Source of the DNA: Macrolepiota albuminosa
Lineage: Eukaryota > Basidiomycota > Agaricomycetes > Agaricales > Agaricaceae
DNA: 64,000 nucleotides
Reading direction: 5' to 3'
Assembly: GCA_027475525.1 (NCBI GenBank)
Contig: JAMWFC010000053.1
Span: 1,612,001-1,676,000 of the forward strand
The position numbers and the translations under genes are program-made. The notes under the pieces were generated by a model. The model did no database searches. It worked only from the letters and a program-made list of their open reading frames with translations, and was not told where the DNA came from. This document shows, piece by piece, positions 55,850 through 64,000 of this stretch (positions are counted from its first letter, which is position 1; the number at the start of each line of letters is the position of its first letter).

Positions 55850-57787
55850 ACCTCCTTCCTGTCTTTTTACTACTTTATTGACATGATCTCTGGGACCTGC
55901 CTGAGACTCCCTCAATACATTTAGCATGCCCAATGCAGACTTTTGGATTGGTAACAGCATTTTATATTTGTTACTGACTAAACTTTGGGTGTCATCACCA
56001 TATTGCTGGCAATTGTTGCAGCATAGGAGTTCATGCAAGTCTTTGTGAATTACAACATGGTGTCCAGCCACAAAGACATACTCTCAAAGTAGATGGTTGG
56101 CTGCATGTGGGGAGTTGCATGTCACTATGAGGAAAGCCATGGCCTGTTTAGCATATTGCTGTGCTACTGTCAGGAGACTCCTCATTTCTTCCTTCTTTCA
56201 CTCCCTATTTCTTAACTCTCCCTTCATTCATTTCCTTATTTCTTCTATTATTCTCTCATTTTGCTATTTCTATTCTCTCAATGCTATCTGTTAGTACTAT
56301 TCTCAGCCTTTGAGGTGCTCTGGTTCTTTAGCTATCATTCAGACAAGTGTGGGCTCTTCAGCACCACTTCCAGACTACTTATATAAGCTGGCATTTGCCT
56401 TTCTGACTTCTAAAGTCTGGAGTTTTCTTGCCTTATTTGTACAGTTGTTTATTTAGGCAATTTTTGAGTTTTTCAGGTTTTGTTGTATTATACAGTTGTT
56501 TCTCATGCTTCAGAGGCCTTGAAAGCATCCAACCTGGTGTAGGGAATCCCTAGACTTGTTCTCTTTGGATCTTCTTCTGCCAGGTGAGTAGTTATTATGA
56601 CATTGTCACTATACACTCTAATACACTTTGGATCTCTCTCTGCCAGCTGTGTGACTGAACCATAGCCTCCAGAGGTTGCCCTTACAGCTACCTTCTTCAG
56701 CCAGGAGGCTAAGGTGATGTTGCTCTCAAACAGGCCATTCTCTTGTTCAAAGGCTGCAATGTCCTTTGCCTTTGAGGGGTCAAAGACTTCTCTACACAGA
56801 GCAAAGTGAATAATGAGGTTGTAAGCCTTATTAATGACCTGCACCAAGTCTCCCAAGCATGTGTTGGCAAGGTACCAGACAGGGTTGTATGCATTACTTC
56901 TGAACCAGTTGGCAGATTCCAGAGTGTTGAGCTTAACCAGGTATGCACCTCTTTTGAGCCAGGTGATGCCATGAACAAAGGTCTTGGAGAGTGCGCTAAG
57001 AGTACCATCAACTGCTGCTAGGTCAGCTCCAGCTTTGTCAATCTTGGCCAGCAGCTTGTTCATGCAGGTGCAAAGTTCAAAGTTGGCAGCCAGAATGTGT
57101 TCTAATGAGAAGCCTGTGTTTGCAGTGTTGATTGTGATGAGTATGGTTTTTGAGTCATGTAAGAGCCATTGTTGGAGGCAGGTGTGTTGAGGGCAGCACC
57201 TGGGTTAAAGGTGGTTGAGACTGTAGCTGGGCTAGATGCTACAATGTTTGCCCAAGAGGGGCAAGAGAGGGAGGGGTCTAGTGGGGCAGAGGAGAGGGCT
57301 GTGAGATTCAAGGTTGTTTCAGCAAGCGAGGCAGAGACCATGGCTAGTTGAGTGGAGACACTCTTTAGAGCTAGGGTAGTCTCTGCTTGGGCTGCATTGT
57401 TTGCAGAGGCAAAGTTGAGAGAAGAGGCAATGCAGTAGATGACAGGGTTGATGCACTTGAGGACTTTGGACATGACTGCATCAGCCAGAAAGTCTGAGAG
57501 TCTGTTGGCCACATCAGCTTCCAGCAGAAACGCAACTGCAAAGACTACATTCTTTGCCTCATTTTGAGCTTCACGCCTTTTGAGGTCATAGCCATAGTCA
57601 TGAGCATGCAAGCGAGCTTCATGTGGTCATATGGTTTGCCTGTGAGGATCCATCTCTTGGTCTCAAGCCATTTGCAAGCCTTGCTTAGCAGTCTGACCAG
57701 CCCACTGTGTCCCATCAGCAGGGAGCTGAATTTGGAGCAAGTCGGGAGGGGCTGAGTGGGGGCCAGGGTCCCTGCTTCAGCTGGCAC
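55850..57787 (-). pseudogene. LINE ORF1 (Tad-like) relic
   Basis: Minus-strand frames from 57787 (PTCSKFSSLLMGHSGLVRLL) through 57102-57611 (ANNAAQAETTLALKSVSTQL, helical and Ser/Thr-rich) to 56690-57063 (WLKRGAYLVKLNTLESANWF). The last resembles the RRM-like region of LINE ORF1 proteins in fungi, where a GxxLxEL-type strand is followed by an AAxWxR helix. Beyond the inserted LTR the frame resumes at 56165, and near 56010-56040 a CNNCQQYG segment looks like the start of a gag knuckle. ORF2 is not in the window. Stops and frameshifts throughout. Family assignment rests on pattern memory only. Confidence 0.5.
56168..56686 (-). mobile_element. Solo LTR (519 bp) of the 13496 family, TSD GCTAC
   Basis: Reads (minus) from TGTAAGGGCAACCTC at 56686 to GAGTCTCCTGACA at 56168. 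Perfect 5-bp duplication GCTAC at 56163-56167 and 56687-56691. It splits the LINE ORF1 between SWLKKVA and VAQQYAKQ. Confidence 0.88.
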
Positions 57788-59217
57788 CGCTGGATTGACA
57801 ACGTGTTATGAGTTTTGAGCTCGCTGATATACAGAGTGTAGGTAGAGAGGGGAGAGTGGTGGTTATAGATGCTGTAACAATTTTGGCCATTGGGGCTGGA
57901 GGGCAAATGCCAGGTTTGCCTTGAAAATTGCAAGCTTGAGTCATCTGAGCTACCAGGACCCCAGACGGGATGATAGTGGCTGATGATCAAGTTGCGTCCC
58001 CAGATGATGTTGACAGAGGATCTGACAATGTTCATGACAGTACCACCAGCTTCTGTCAAAAATTCTCTGAAAGCTCATTAAATAATCCACGTATTAACTA
58101 TATCATAGACAATTAACAAAATCCTTTCTAATTAGAGTTGTGTAAAGACTAGAGGACAATACTCTCCAAGCTCTTGTGGTTTCTATACTATTTCCCTTAC
58201 AGACACTGATACGACTGCCTCTGAAAAACGAGGCAGACAAAAGAAAAAGAAAGGCTCCCAGAAATAGATAACAAATAGTTCTGCTACAACTGAAAGCAGG
58301 CATTGAACCCTGTAGACGTGGGAGCCTTTACCTCGAAAAAGACCCACAACGTATGACGATGACAACCAGCACATAACAGCGAGGTGGCAACAAGCAGAGT
58401 ATCCGATCAAGGAAATAGCCAACGTGGCAGTGCTCAGCCGAGGCAAGATCTCGGGTGGCGTCCTGAGATCAACGCCCATCAGAACTATCCCCGAGTGACA
58501 CGCGCCACCGAAATAGCACCCAACCTCATCCTCAGTTCTCCGACGTAATTCACCACGACCATGCGGCCACAAAACGAAGCATGACGCCCCAGGGAAGGAA
58601 AGGATGACGAAAAAGGTGTGAGGATGTGGTAAGAGAGGGGTAGTCAAGCAGGGGAAAAAAGATTAGCCAGAAAATAAGGTGACCACGCGTTCCCAAGCAC
58701 CGGAACACCAATAACCAAGCGCCCAGACCCAGAAAACGCAGTACCAGTGCCGGTTGTACATCGAAACGATGGCTGGATACGCCATTACGTCGTGGTCTGT
58801 GCGCAGGAGGAAATATAAAAGGAGTTCCGGGGAAGCTGGGCAAGCAACTTACTTGCCACGGCTCGGAGTCCCCAGGCAGCGGACCTCCTAGGCCTATGAG
58901 CGAATTTGTTGACTTCGGGTTGGATTTTATCATATTATTTGAACCCATTTTGAGTGTGAAACTACTTTTGCATTCTAAATAAATTATACATTATAACGAC
59001 GTTCAAATTACAACGTGCGCGCGCGTGTAACTAAAACCCCAGAACTTTGTGAAATCAAAGTTTAATTTTAATCAAGGCTTGTTCAATTCCATTTGGGCAA
59101 CATGTACTAAGTTAAACAATACATTTCGCATCAACACCTACTCCACCACATACTATTCTAGCTGGACAAAGTCAAATGATGCCTCATTTAAGTCAGACTG
59201 ATGTAGATGACCTTTGT
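57788..59217. other. Stretch between the repeat island and the P450 gene
   Basis: 57788-58060 may be the 5' leader of the LINE relic. 58080-58950 has only overlapping short minus-strand ORFs (58183-58647, 58550-58948) with no recognisable domain. A (GC)n-like GTGCGCGCGCGTG stands near 59017. Nothing else supportable. Confidence 0.45.
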
Positions 59218-60850
59218 CTATGCTGCTATCGAAGCCGGACGGAATGTTATCAATAAGTCATTTTTCCTGCGGGGAAACAACAAAAGCTTAATTCCCATGA
59301 CTCCATCTGGTTCAGGTAGAGATTTATTTGTGGCATCGCCTGGGACTTGAACATCATACATAGCCAAAGAGAGAATGATGAACTGTCGGATGGCAAATTT
59401 TGCATAGTTGCGGCCGGCGCACTAGACGATAAAAATTATGTGGCAATGTCCAATTATTGAATAGGAACTTACAATGTGTTTTCCACCACCAAAAGCATAT
59501 GACTTATATTTTGGACCCTCAAAAAAGCGATCAGCTTTGAAAACCTCGGGCTCTTCATGCAGAGTCTGATCATGGTACATCCCTGGTAAGTTGATCATAA
59601 TCATCTCGCCCTTGTATATACGGATTTCTTTGTTGCCGTTGTCTTTAATGACTGCATCTCTAGTCGCCACCCTTAGCGGGCCGACAGCAGTCTTTGTACG
59701 CACGACCTCCTGGACAACAGAGTTAAGGAAGCGGAAAGCGTCGCCATCTAAAAGCCGAGGATCGATTTGACTGATATTGTCAATCTCGGGGAACTGTTGA
59801 CCAACAAAGCTTCGTATCTCGTGACAAACACGTTTGTAGATATCCTCATCTGTTATAATATGGCACATGACCCAGGTGGTCAGTTCCATTACATTCGTAT
59901 GAACTGCCCAGAGGATTGAAAACATGAGACGGTGTATTTCTTCTTGGGAAAGATCACTGTCTTTAAGCCCGCGGTATGCGTCAGATATCATATCACTAGC
60001 TCCTGCCAGATATCCATTATCCTCCGGGACCCAGTGCTCCTCAAAATGTCGCGTCCAACAGGCAAGTAGTGATTCTCGAGCAGTGCTTGCTGCTCTTGCG
60101 AATACACCGAGATTGCGCAGCTGAAGCGCAGCTCCTTCATCAAAGATCCTGAAGTTTTCATAGGTGTGAAGTGGGAAATTTGGACCGAGAAGAGCAATGG
60201 AGGTTACGTTATAGAGCGTGCGATGGACAAAGTCATTGAGCGAGAGGGGGGATCTGGCTAAATCAATCTGCTTTAAAGCTTTCAACAGCTCCTTTGTCCA
60301 TTTGGAAGAAATGATGGGTAATCGAGATGGCATTAGTGATCGATGGACTGGTGGGACAGCTTTCTTCCCAAGGACAGAATATAAATGACGGAGACGATCG
60401 CCGTTCGTTTTAATGCCTGATAAGAGTTGGATAGCTTGCCCATTGATGACGTCAAAAGAACCAGTGTGATCCAGTAGTAAGTTTGAAACCGCTGTCGGTG
60501 AGGCAATGGCCACAATGTTCCGGCCAAAAATCTTGAATTTGAACGCTCTCCCATATTTTTCCCTAGAAGTCATGAATGCCATGAGTGATGCCACCAAAGA
60601 AAGGCGAAAAAACTAGGATCACTGACGTGTATGTTAAAAAAAAAGTGAGAGGATGAGAGATATAGTCGAATACACTTCCAATCCAAGGAAGCCCGCTATT
60701 GATCATTTGTGGGTCCAGGGCTTGACCACTAGAGGCAGTGGCACTGCGAGTATATTCGTTGAAGACATGAAGCCCAACCCAAAGGACGTATGCTAGTGCT
60801 GAAATTAACAGAACAGAGAATATATCGTGCACAGAAGATAGACCGGCCAT
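59218..60850 (-). CDS. Cytochrome P450, CYP7/CYP8-like I-helix
   Basis: Three exons: 60627-60850, 59473-60562, 59218-59421, with introns of 64 and 51 nt (GTCAGT...CTAG, GTAAGT...CTAG), giving 505 residues. An N-terminal hydrophobic segment (residues about 9-28, IFSVLLISALAYVLWVGL) anchors it in the ER. E360-R363 (EVVR) is the K-helix pair, FKADRFF the PERF-like motif, and the heme loop reads FGGGKHICAGRNYA with ligand Cys439; its codon is the first base triplet of exon 3. The I-helix motif is WAVHTN (293-298), with Asn where most P450s have the oxygen-activating Thr, as in CYP7/CYP8-type enzymes. A lipid, sterol or terpenoid substrate is likely but unproven. The next gene is a co-oriented methyltransferase. 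Confidence 0.92.
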
Positions 60851-61355
60851 ACGTTGTTCAGGATAAGAAAAGCAATCAAAAATAGAGGCTTCGGTGCAAA
60901 GTCGAATCGGAACTTAGCTGGTATTTTAAGTTACCCTAGTCAGTCCAAAGGAGATAACAGCGTAGATAATTTAGGCGTCAGTATAATAGACAGGATATGA
61001 TGGATCTCCAAAGACACGAAACGAACAATTGCTGATAGAAACGTGCACCATATGGTAAATGTCTGCTTCGTAAACATCCTTGAAGTTCAAGGCACAAATG
61101 CTGTAGCTGGGAAAATTCCGATTTCCCCGTACATACGTCCGATGCGGCTTGGCAAGATACTTACAAGACGATATCTGTGGCCGCCGTTTGATGGAAATTG
61201 AACAGGATGTTTCATGAAAACTCCGAGTTGCCCTTGTTTAGTTGTTGATCAGAATCTGAGGCATTTTTCAATATCACAACATATGTAGTTGTTGCGGACC
61301 CACTAGGCTACGTTATGTAATCGTCGTAGGTTTTTCGTTCCGTATGTCGCCGTCG

Positions 61356-61385
61356 CACCTCAGTGGTTTACCAATCACTGAGGTG
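61356..61385. other. Perfect 10-bp inverted repeat
   Basis: CACCTCAGTG and CACTGAGGTG separated by GTTTACCAAT. Could be a repeat end or a binding site; TACCAATCACTGAG recurs about 110 bp further on. Confidence 0.5.
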
Positions 61386-61542
61386 TAAGTCCTTATGTTC
61401 TCTATTTCGTTCATACTCATACTTACTTATATTACCAGTATCACCCTCTGTTCACAGGTAGATATCAAATATAATTAAAGTGCTTTACCAATCACTGAGC
61501 TTATCATTGATTTTGCATTATGAGGGCTCACTGTAACTAACA

Positions 61543-61598
61543 TTCCAGAATTTCATGTGGCCCAACAAATTTTGGGTAGTGAGCCGTATGTCTCCTGT
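61543..61598 (+). repeat. Short repeat copy, inverted relative to 63093-63147
   Basis: CATTCCAGAATTTCATGTGG and CCCAACAAATTTTGGGTAGT, then GAGCCGTATGTCTCC: the reverse complement of the loop and inner arm of the hairpin repeat at 63037-63175, with a few differences. Lies just downstream of the methyltransferase gene. Confidence 0.7.
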
Positions 61599-61865
61599 TG
61601 GTTTGATTCCAACAAATGCTGCTTGCTTTTATATTAAACCTCGTTACTTGTCTATTAACAGGATGTCAATCAGCTGACTAGACAACGGAGCATTCCTCTT
61701 CACTCTGTTTTTATCACTTCCTTATAAAATGTTCTGCCTTTGACTTAGGATTGGACATTACTGTATGGCAAGTTGGAAGTAGAGCAAACTATTCATCGAA
61801 ACCATGAAACTACTAGACGATTTTCTCAGCTACAAACATTGCCATGGGAGTGAACATCTAGAACT

Positions 61866-62889
61866 TCATTCAATCTCATGGCATGTCTTAAGGAAAGACC
61901 ATCGGCCTACTTTGAAAATTCCTGCCTGCAGGAGAATCGATGCCGCATCTCTCGTCAATTCAAGAGAATATTGAGAGGTATGTTGGGGTGCGTTGATGAA
62001 TGACCAACACGGATTGCCGACAAGTTCAGCTAAGTGAAGATACCATGGAATTATGCAGGTCTTGTCGGAGTCTGCGAGATCTTTATGAGCTAATAACCGA
62101 AATCCCGTTTTTTCTAAGGCATGAAGAGCACTTCCAATGGATCGTCCATGAGGACCTCGCTGCCCAATATTTGTCGAGTCCTCCACAAGCGTTGCAAGCT
62201 TATGATGATCTGGGTTGTTGCAGTCAAACGCGTTCGTCCAACACCAGTCATAGCTAACAAACTAAAGCATGGCTGATCAGGTCAAAACACAAACACGTCA
62301 TAGTTTCATAGGAAACCTTTCCACCAGGCTTGAGAACATATTGGATTTGATCATACGCTTCCAAGAAACTTGGAGCGGTCTGCAGAGACTCTTGGTTTAG
62401 CAACCTATATCTAAGTCATACTCGTACCTTCAGGGACTCGATAGCATAAACAGCATCAAACATTCCTGGTTTGAATGTCTGGGATAGCTGCATAACGTCG
62501 CCTCAAAAAGGATTGAATGCACAAGACATTATAGAAGGCCCTAGAATTACCTTTCATAAATGATACTCGGTCCTGTGTATCACACGAATGCGCTTTACGT
62601 GTTGACGTTTCCACCTAGGGATGATAAAGTGAGGATGTTGAGCTTTTTAATCGACAAATAGTGTGTCCACCTTAAAATCGTTATTTTCCACTCCAACTAC
62701 AGCAACGTTGGCATAAAAGTACAAGTCTATCGCGGCAGTTCCGAAACCTGACCCGATTTCTAAAACGGTCATGTCCGGCTTCAGCGAGAGATAAGACCAT
62801 AGGTAATGTCTGTGACGGGCCAGAGCCACTTCAACCGTGTCACCACGACAGAATCGATAGAAATGCGGGACAGAAGTTGAGTCAGTCAT
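61866..62889 (-). CDS. Erg6-like SAM-dependent methyltransferase (sterol C-24 methyltransferase family)
   Basis: Five exons: 62671-62889, 62551-62614, 62428-62501, 62317-62379, 61866-62261; introns 56, 49, 48 and 55 nt, all GT...AG and in phase, giving 271 residues. ARHRHYLWSYLSLKPDM, then VLEIGSGFG (42-50, SAM motif I) and VENNDFK (67-73) follow yeast Erg6 order. DRVSFMKGDVMQL, FDAVYAIESLKTAPS, VLKPGGKFVSYDWCWTNAFD, NNPDHHK, LADSDKTCIIPWY and a shortened tail complete it. It is about 110 residues shorter than Erg6, lacking the N-terminal aromatic motif (YEYGWG type), and the IEATCHAP motif is replaced by IESLKTAP, so the substrate may differ. Missing upstream exons are possible. Probably methylates a sterol or isoprenoid double bond. 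Confidence 0.85.
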
Positions 62890-63036
62890 GGTAATAAAGG
62901 AGAAAGCAATCACCCCTGCTGACCCATTCTCTGCGCGATCTTTGTTTTTTCAATCGTTTATCATACCGTCTGATCCGGCATTGGAATTGTAGAATCTTCC
63001 CAAAAACTTTGGTTCCTGTCAACTTATGGTAAGGAT

Positions 63037-63175
63037 AGATCAGCCGTATGTCTCCGTTGTGGCACATTCCAGAATACAGGCATATCTGCCTAAAAGGAGA
63101 CATACGGCTCGCTACCCAAAATTTGTTGGGCCTTAAATTCTGGAATGTGCCACAACGGAGACATACGGCTGATCT
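63037..63175. repeat. Hairpin repeat with perfect 39-bp arms (MITE-like)
   Basis: Arms 63037-63075 and 63137-63175 (starting AGATCAGCCGTATGTCTCCG) are exact reverse complements around a 61-bp loop. The loop holds a third, partial copy of the arm (GGAGACATACGGCTCGCTACC). About 150 bp upstream of the methyltransferase ATG, so it may influence its promoter. No flanking target duplication is evident. Confidence 0.8.
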
Positions 63176-63713
63176 CATCTTATTTGCTGCTGGTCTGGCC
63201 GGTCGACTCTCCGGCATGCCCGTATTTTTTTTGCATTTTTTGTTATCTCGTATATTGTTTAGTTGTAATTTTTCTCACTTGGATGTCACGCTTTTGACAC
63301 TACTGAAAAATTGGTAGATTACGTGTGGTCAAAAACTAGGTATTCGCTTTACCTGACTGGTGATGGCGGCCTTGGACGGCCTGTTATCTGACGGTCATCT
63401 TATCAGGTCATTCAAAGTGCTTTTTGTTGAGCAGTACCTGGATCGAATAGTACCAATCGAACTATTACTCGGTTCTTATCTCGCCTTCTGTAGTTCGTTT
63501 CAGAACTCCCATCATGTGGTACTGTCAAGTCGAGAATTTGATGGGATAGTCTACTGAAAGGCCTCCTTGATTTTGGTTTTGATCCTGCCAAGGCCAGCTA
63601 ATAGGAGATTTCCGAGGTTTTTTCGGTTCAACCTTGTTTATCAAGAGTGAAATCGAGAAGGGCAGGCTTAACCTATGACTTTTGTTCTTTCCGCGCAACT
63701 CGCACATAACACC
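63176..63713. other. Intergenic region
   Basis: Upstream region shared by divergent genes (methyltransferase leftwards, 63714 gene rightwards). Only short spurious ORFs; no repeat seen. Confidence 0.5.
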
Positions 63714-63890
63714 ATGTCCACAGCCGAATTAGCCGCTCTGCTTCCTCTCATCGCTCAGCAGAAAAAGGAGACCTATTCCAGCGGTCATTCTTTCAATGAA
63801 GCTTGCAATTCTCTGACGTGGCTGATATTTCTCATAGTGTCAGCTTTTTCTTTCCTTGCATATGACTGCTTGTTGCAATGCTCGCGAGAG
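63714..63890 (+). CDS. First exon of a putative membrane-protein gene (DUF6533-like start)
   Basis: ATG 63714 in good context (ACCATGTCC). 59 codons: MSTAELAALLPLIAQQKKET, then a hydrophobic helix (SLTWLIFLIVSAFSFLAYDC) and LLQCSREV. The exon ends at a GTAAAT donor (63891). The pattern of one helix followed by YDxLLxxxxEV resembles the start of the DUF6533 membrane proteins that are abundant in Agaricomycetes; the rest lies outside the window, so this is tentative. Confidence 0.4.
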
Positions 63891-64000
63891 GTAAATTTTT
63901 TTACACGTCTTTCATCATACCAAACACTTTTTATTTCCCCCAAAGTATAAATATATATGGAAGTGAGTTTTTATCTACATAAGTTGAGGACAAACGGGAA

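Larger units (their letters stand above)
60851..61865. other. Intergenic region between P450 and methyltransferase
   Basis: No gene seen. It holds the P450 promoter side, a 10-bp palindrome (61356-61385), a partial repeat of that palindrome's right half (TTTACCAATCACTGAG near 61486), and a repeat copy at 61543-61598. Confidence 0.6.

Noticed and set aside
63360..63557. Small ORF of 65 codons upstream of the 63714 gene
   Set aside because: No domain, no intron context and it lies in a divergent promoter region; likely chance.

Overview
This window looks like a repeat-rich island from an agaricomycete (mushroom-forming basidiomycete) nuclear genome. The evidence is KDZ-type transposase remains, chromodomain Ty3/Gypsy elements, a Ngaro/DIRS-like tyrosine-recombinase retrotransposon, a Tad-like LINE relic, and short introns (48-64 nt) in the two ordinary genes near the right end. 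I cannot name the species. The sequence is a draft assembly: a 100-N gap lies at 30241-30340, and twelve sites carry an exact 77-bp duplication (eleven tandem, one flanking the gap). The uniform length points to unmerged k-mer overlaps rather than biology.

Layout. (1) 1 to about 32.3 kb is a large composite. Its ends (1-1260 and 30650-32260) are inverted copies of one sequence carrying several tRNA-like units, as expected of a long-TIR DNA transposon. Inside are a decayed KDZ transposase gene (4130-7966, minus; split by a solo LTR with TCTAT duplications), an acidic-repeat gene (1351-3454, minus), unrecognised cargo-like ORFs (8160-10640), and a zinc-cluster/coiled-coil gene. The last gene was cut in two by Gypsy-1 (11909-29751, LTRs 234 bp, TSD CTGCC). 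Gypsy-1 itself contains a solo LTR (13496-13994) and a Ngaro/DIRS-like element (14220-20198) flanked by a 45-bp direct repeat. In that element the gag half is inverted relative to the RT-YR half, and the break falls inside a CCHC zinc knuckle.

(2) 32.3-58 kb is older, denser repeat debris: a tRNA-like unit, LTR copies, a minus-strand Gypsy relic (about 35.5-39.6 and 51.1-52.7 kb) with a solo LTR in its RT, the second well-preserved chromodomain Gypsy (Gypsy-2, 39652-51065, LTRs 174 bp, TSD GTAGC), and a LINE ORF1 relic (55850-57787, minus) split by a solo LTR with GCTAC duplications. Gypsy-1, Gypsy-2 and the relic share a long extra ORF downstream of integrase (ORF3) whose function I do not recognise.

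(3) 59.2-64 kb is ordinary gene space: a 3-exon cytochrome P450 (59218-60850, minus), a 5-exon Erg6-like SAM methyltransferase (61866-62889, minus) bracketed by inverted copies of a small repeat, and the first exon of a possible membrane-protein gene (63714 onward, plus). P450 and methyltransferase are co-oriented about 1 kb apart and could act on a common sterol- or terpenoid-like substrate; that is inference. Nearly all internal stops and LTR-pair differences in the Gypsy elements are transitions, consistent with methylation- or RIP-like C-to-T decay.
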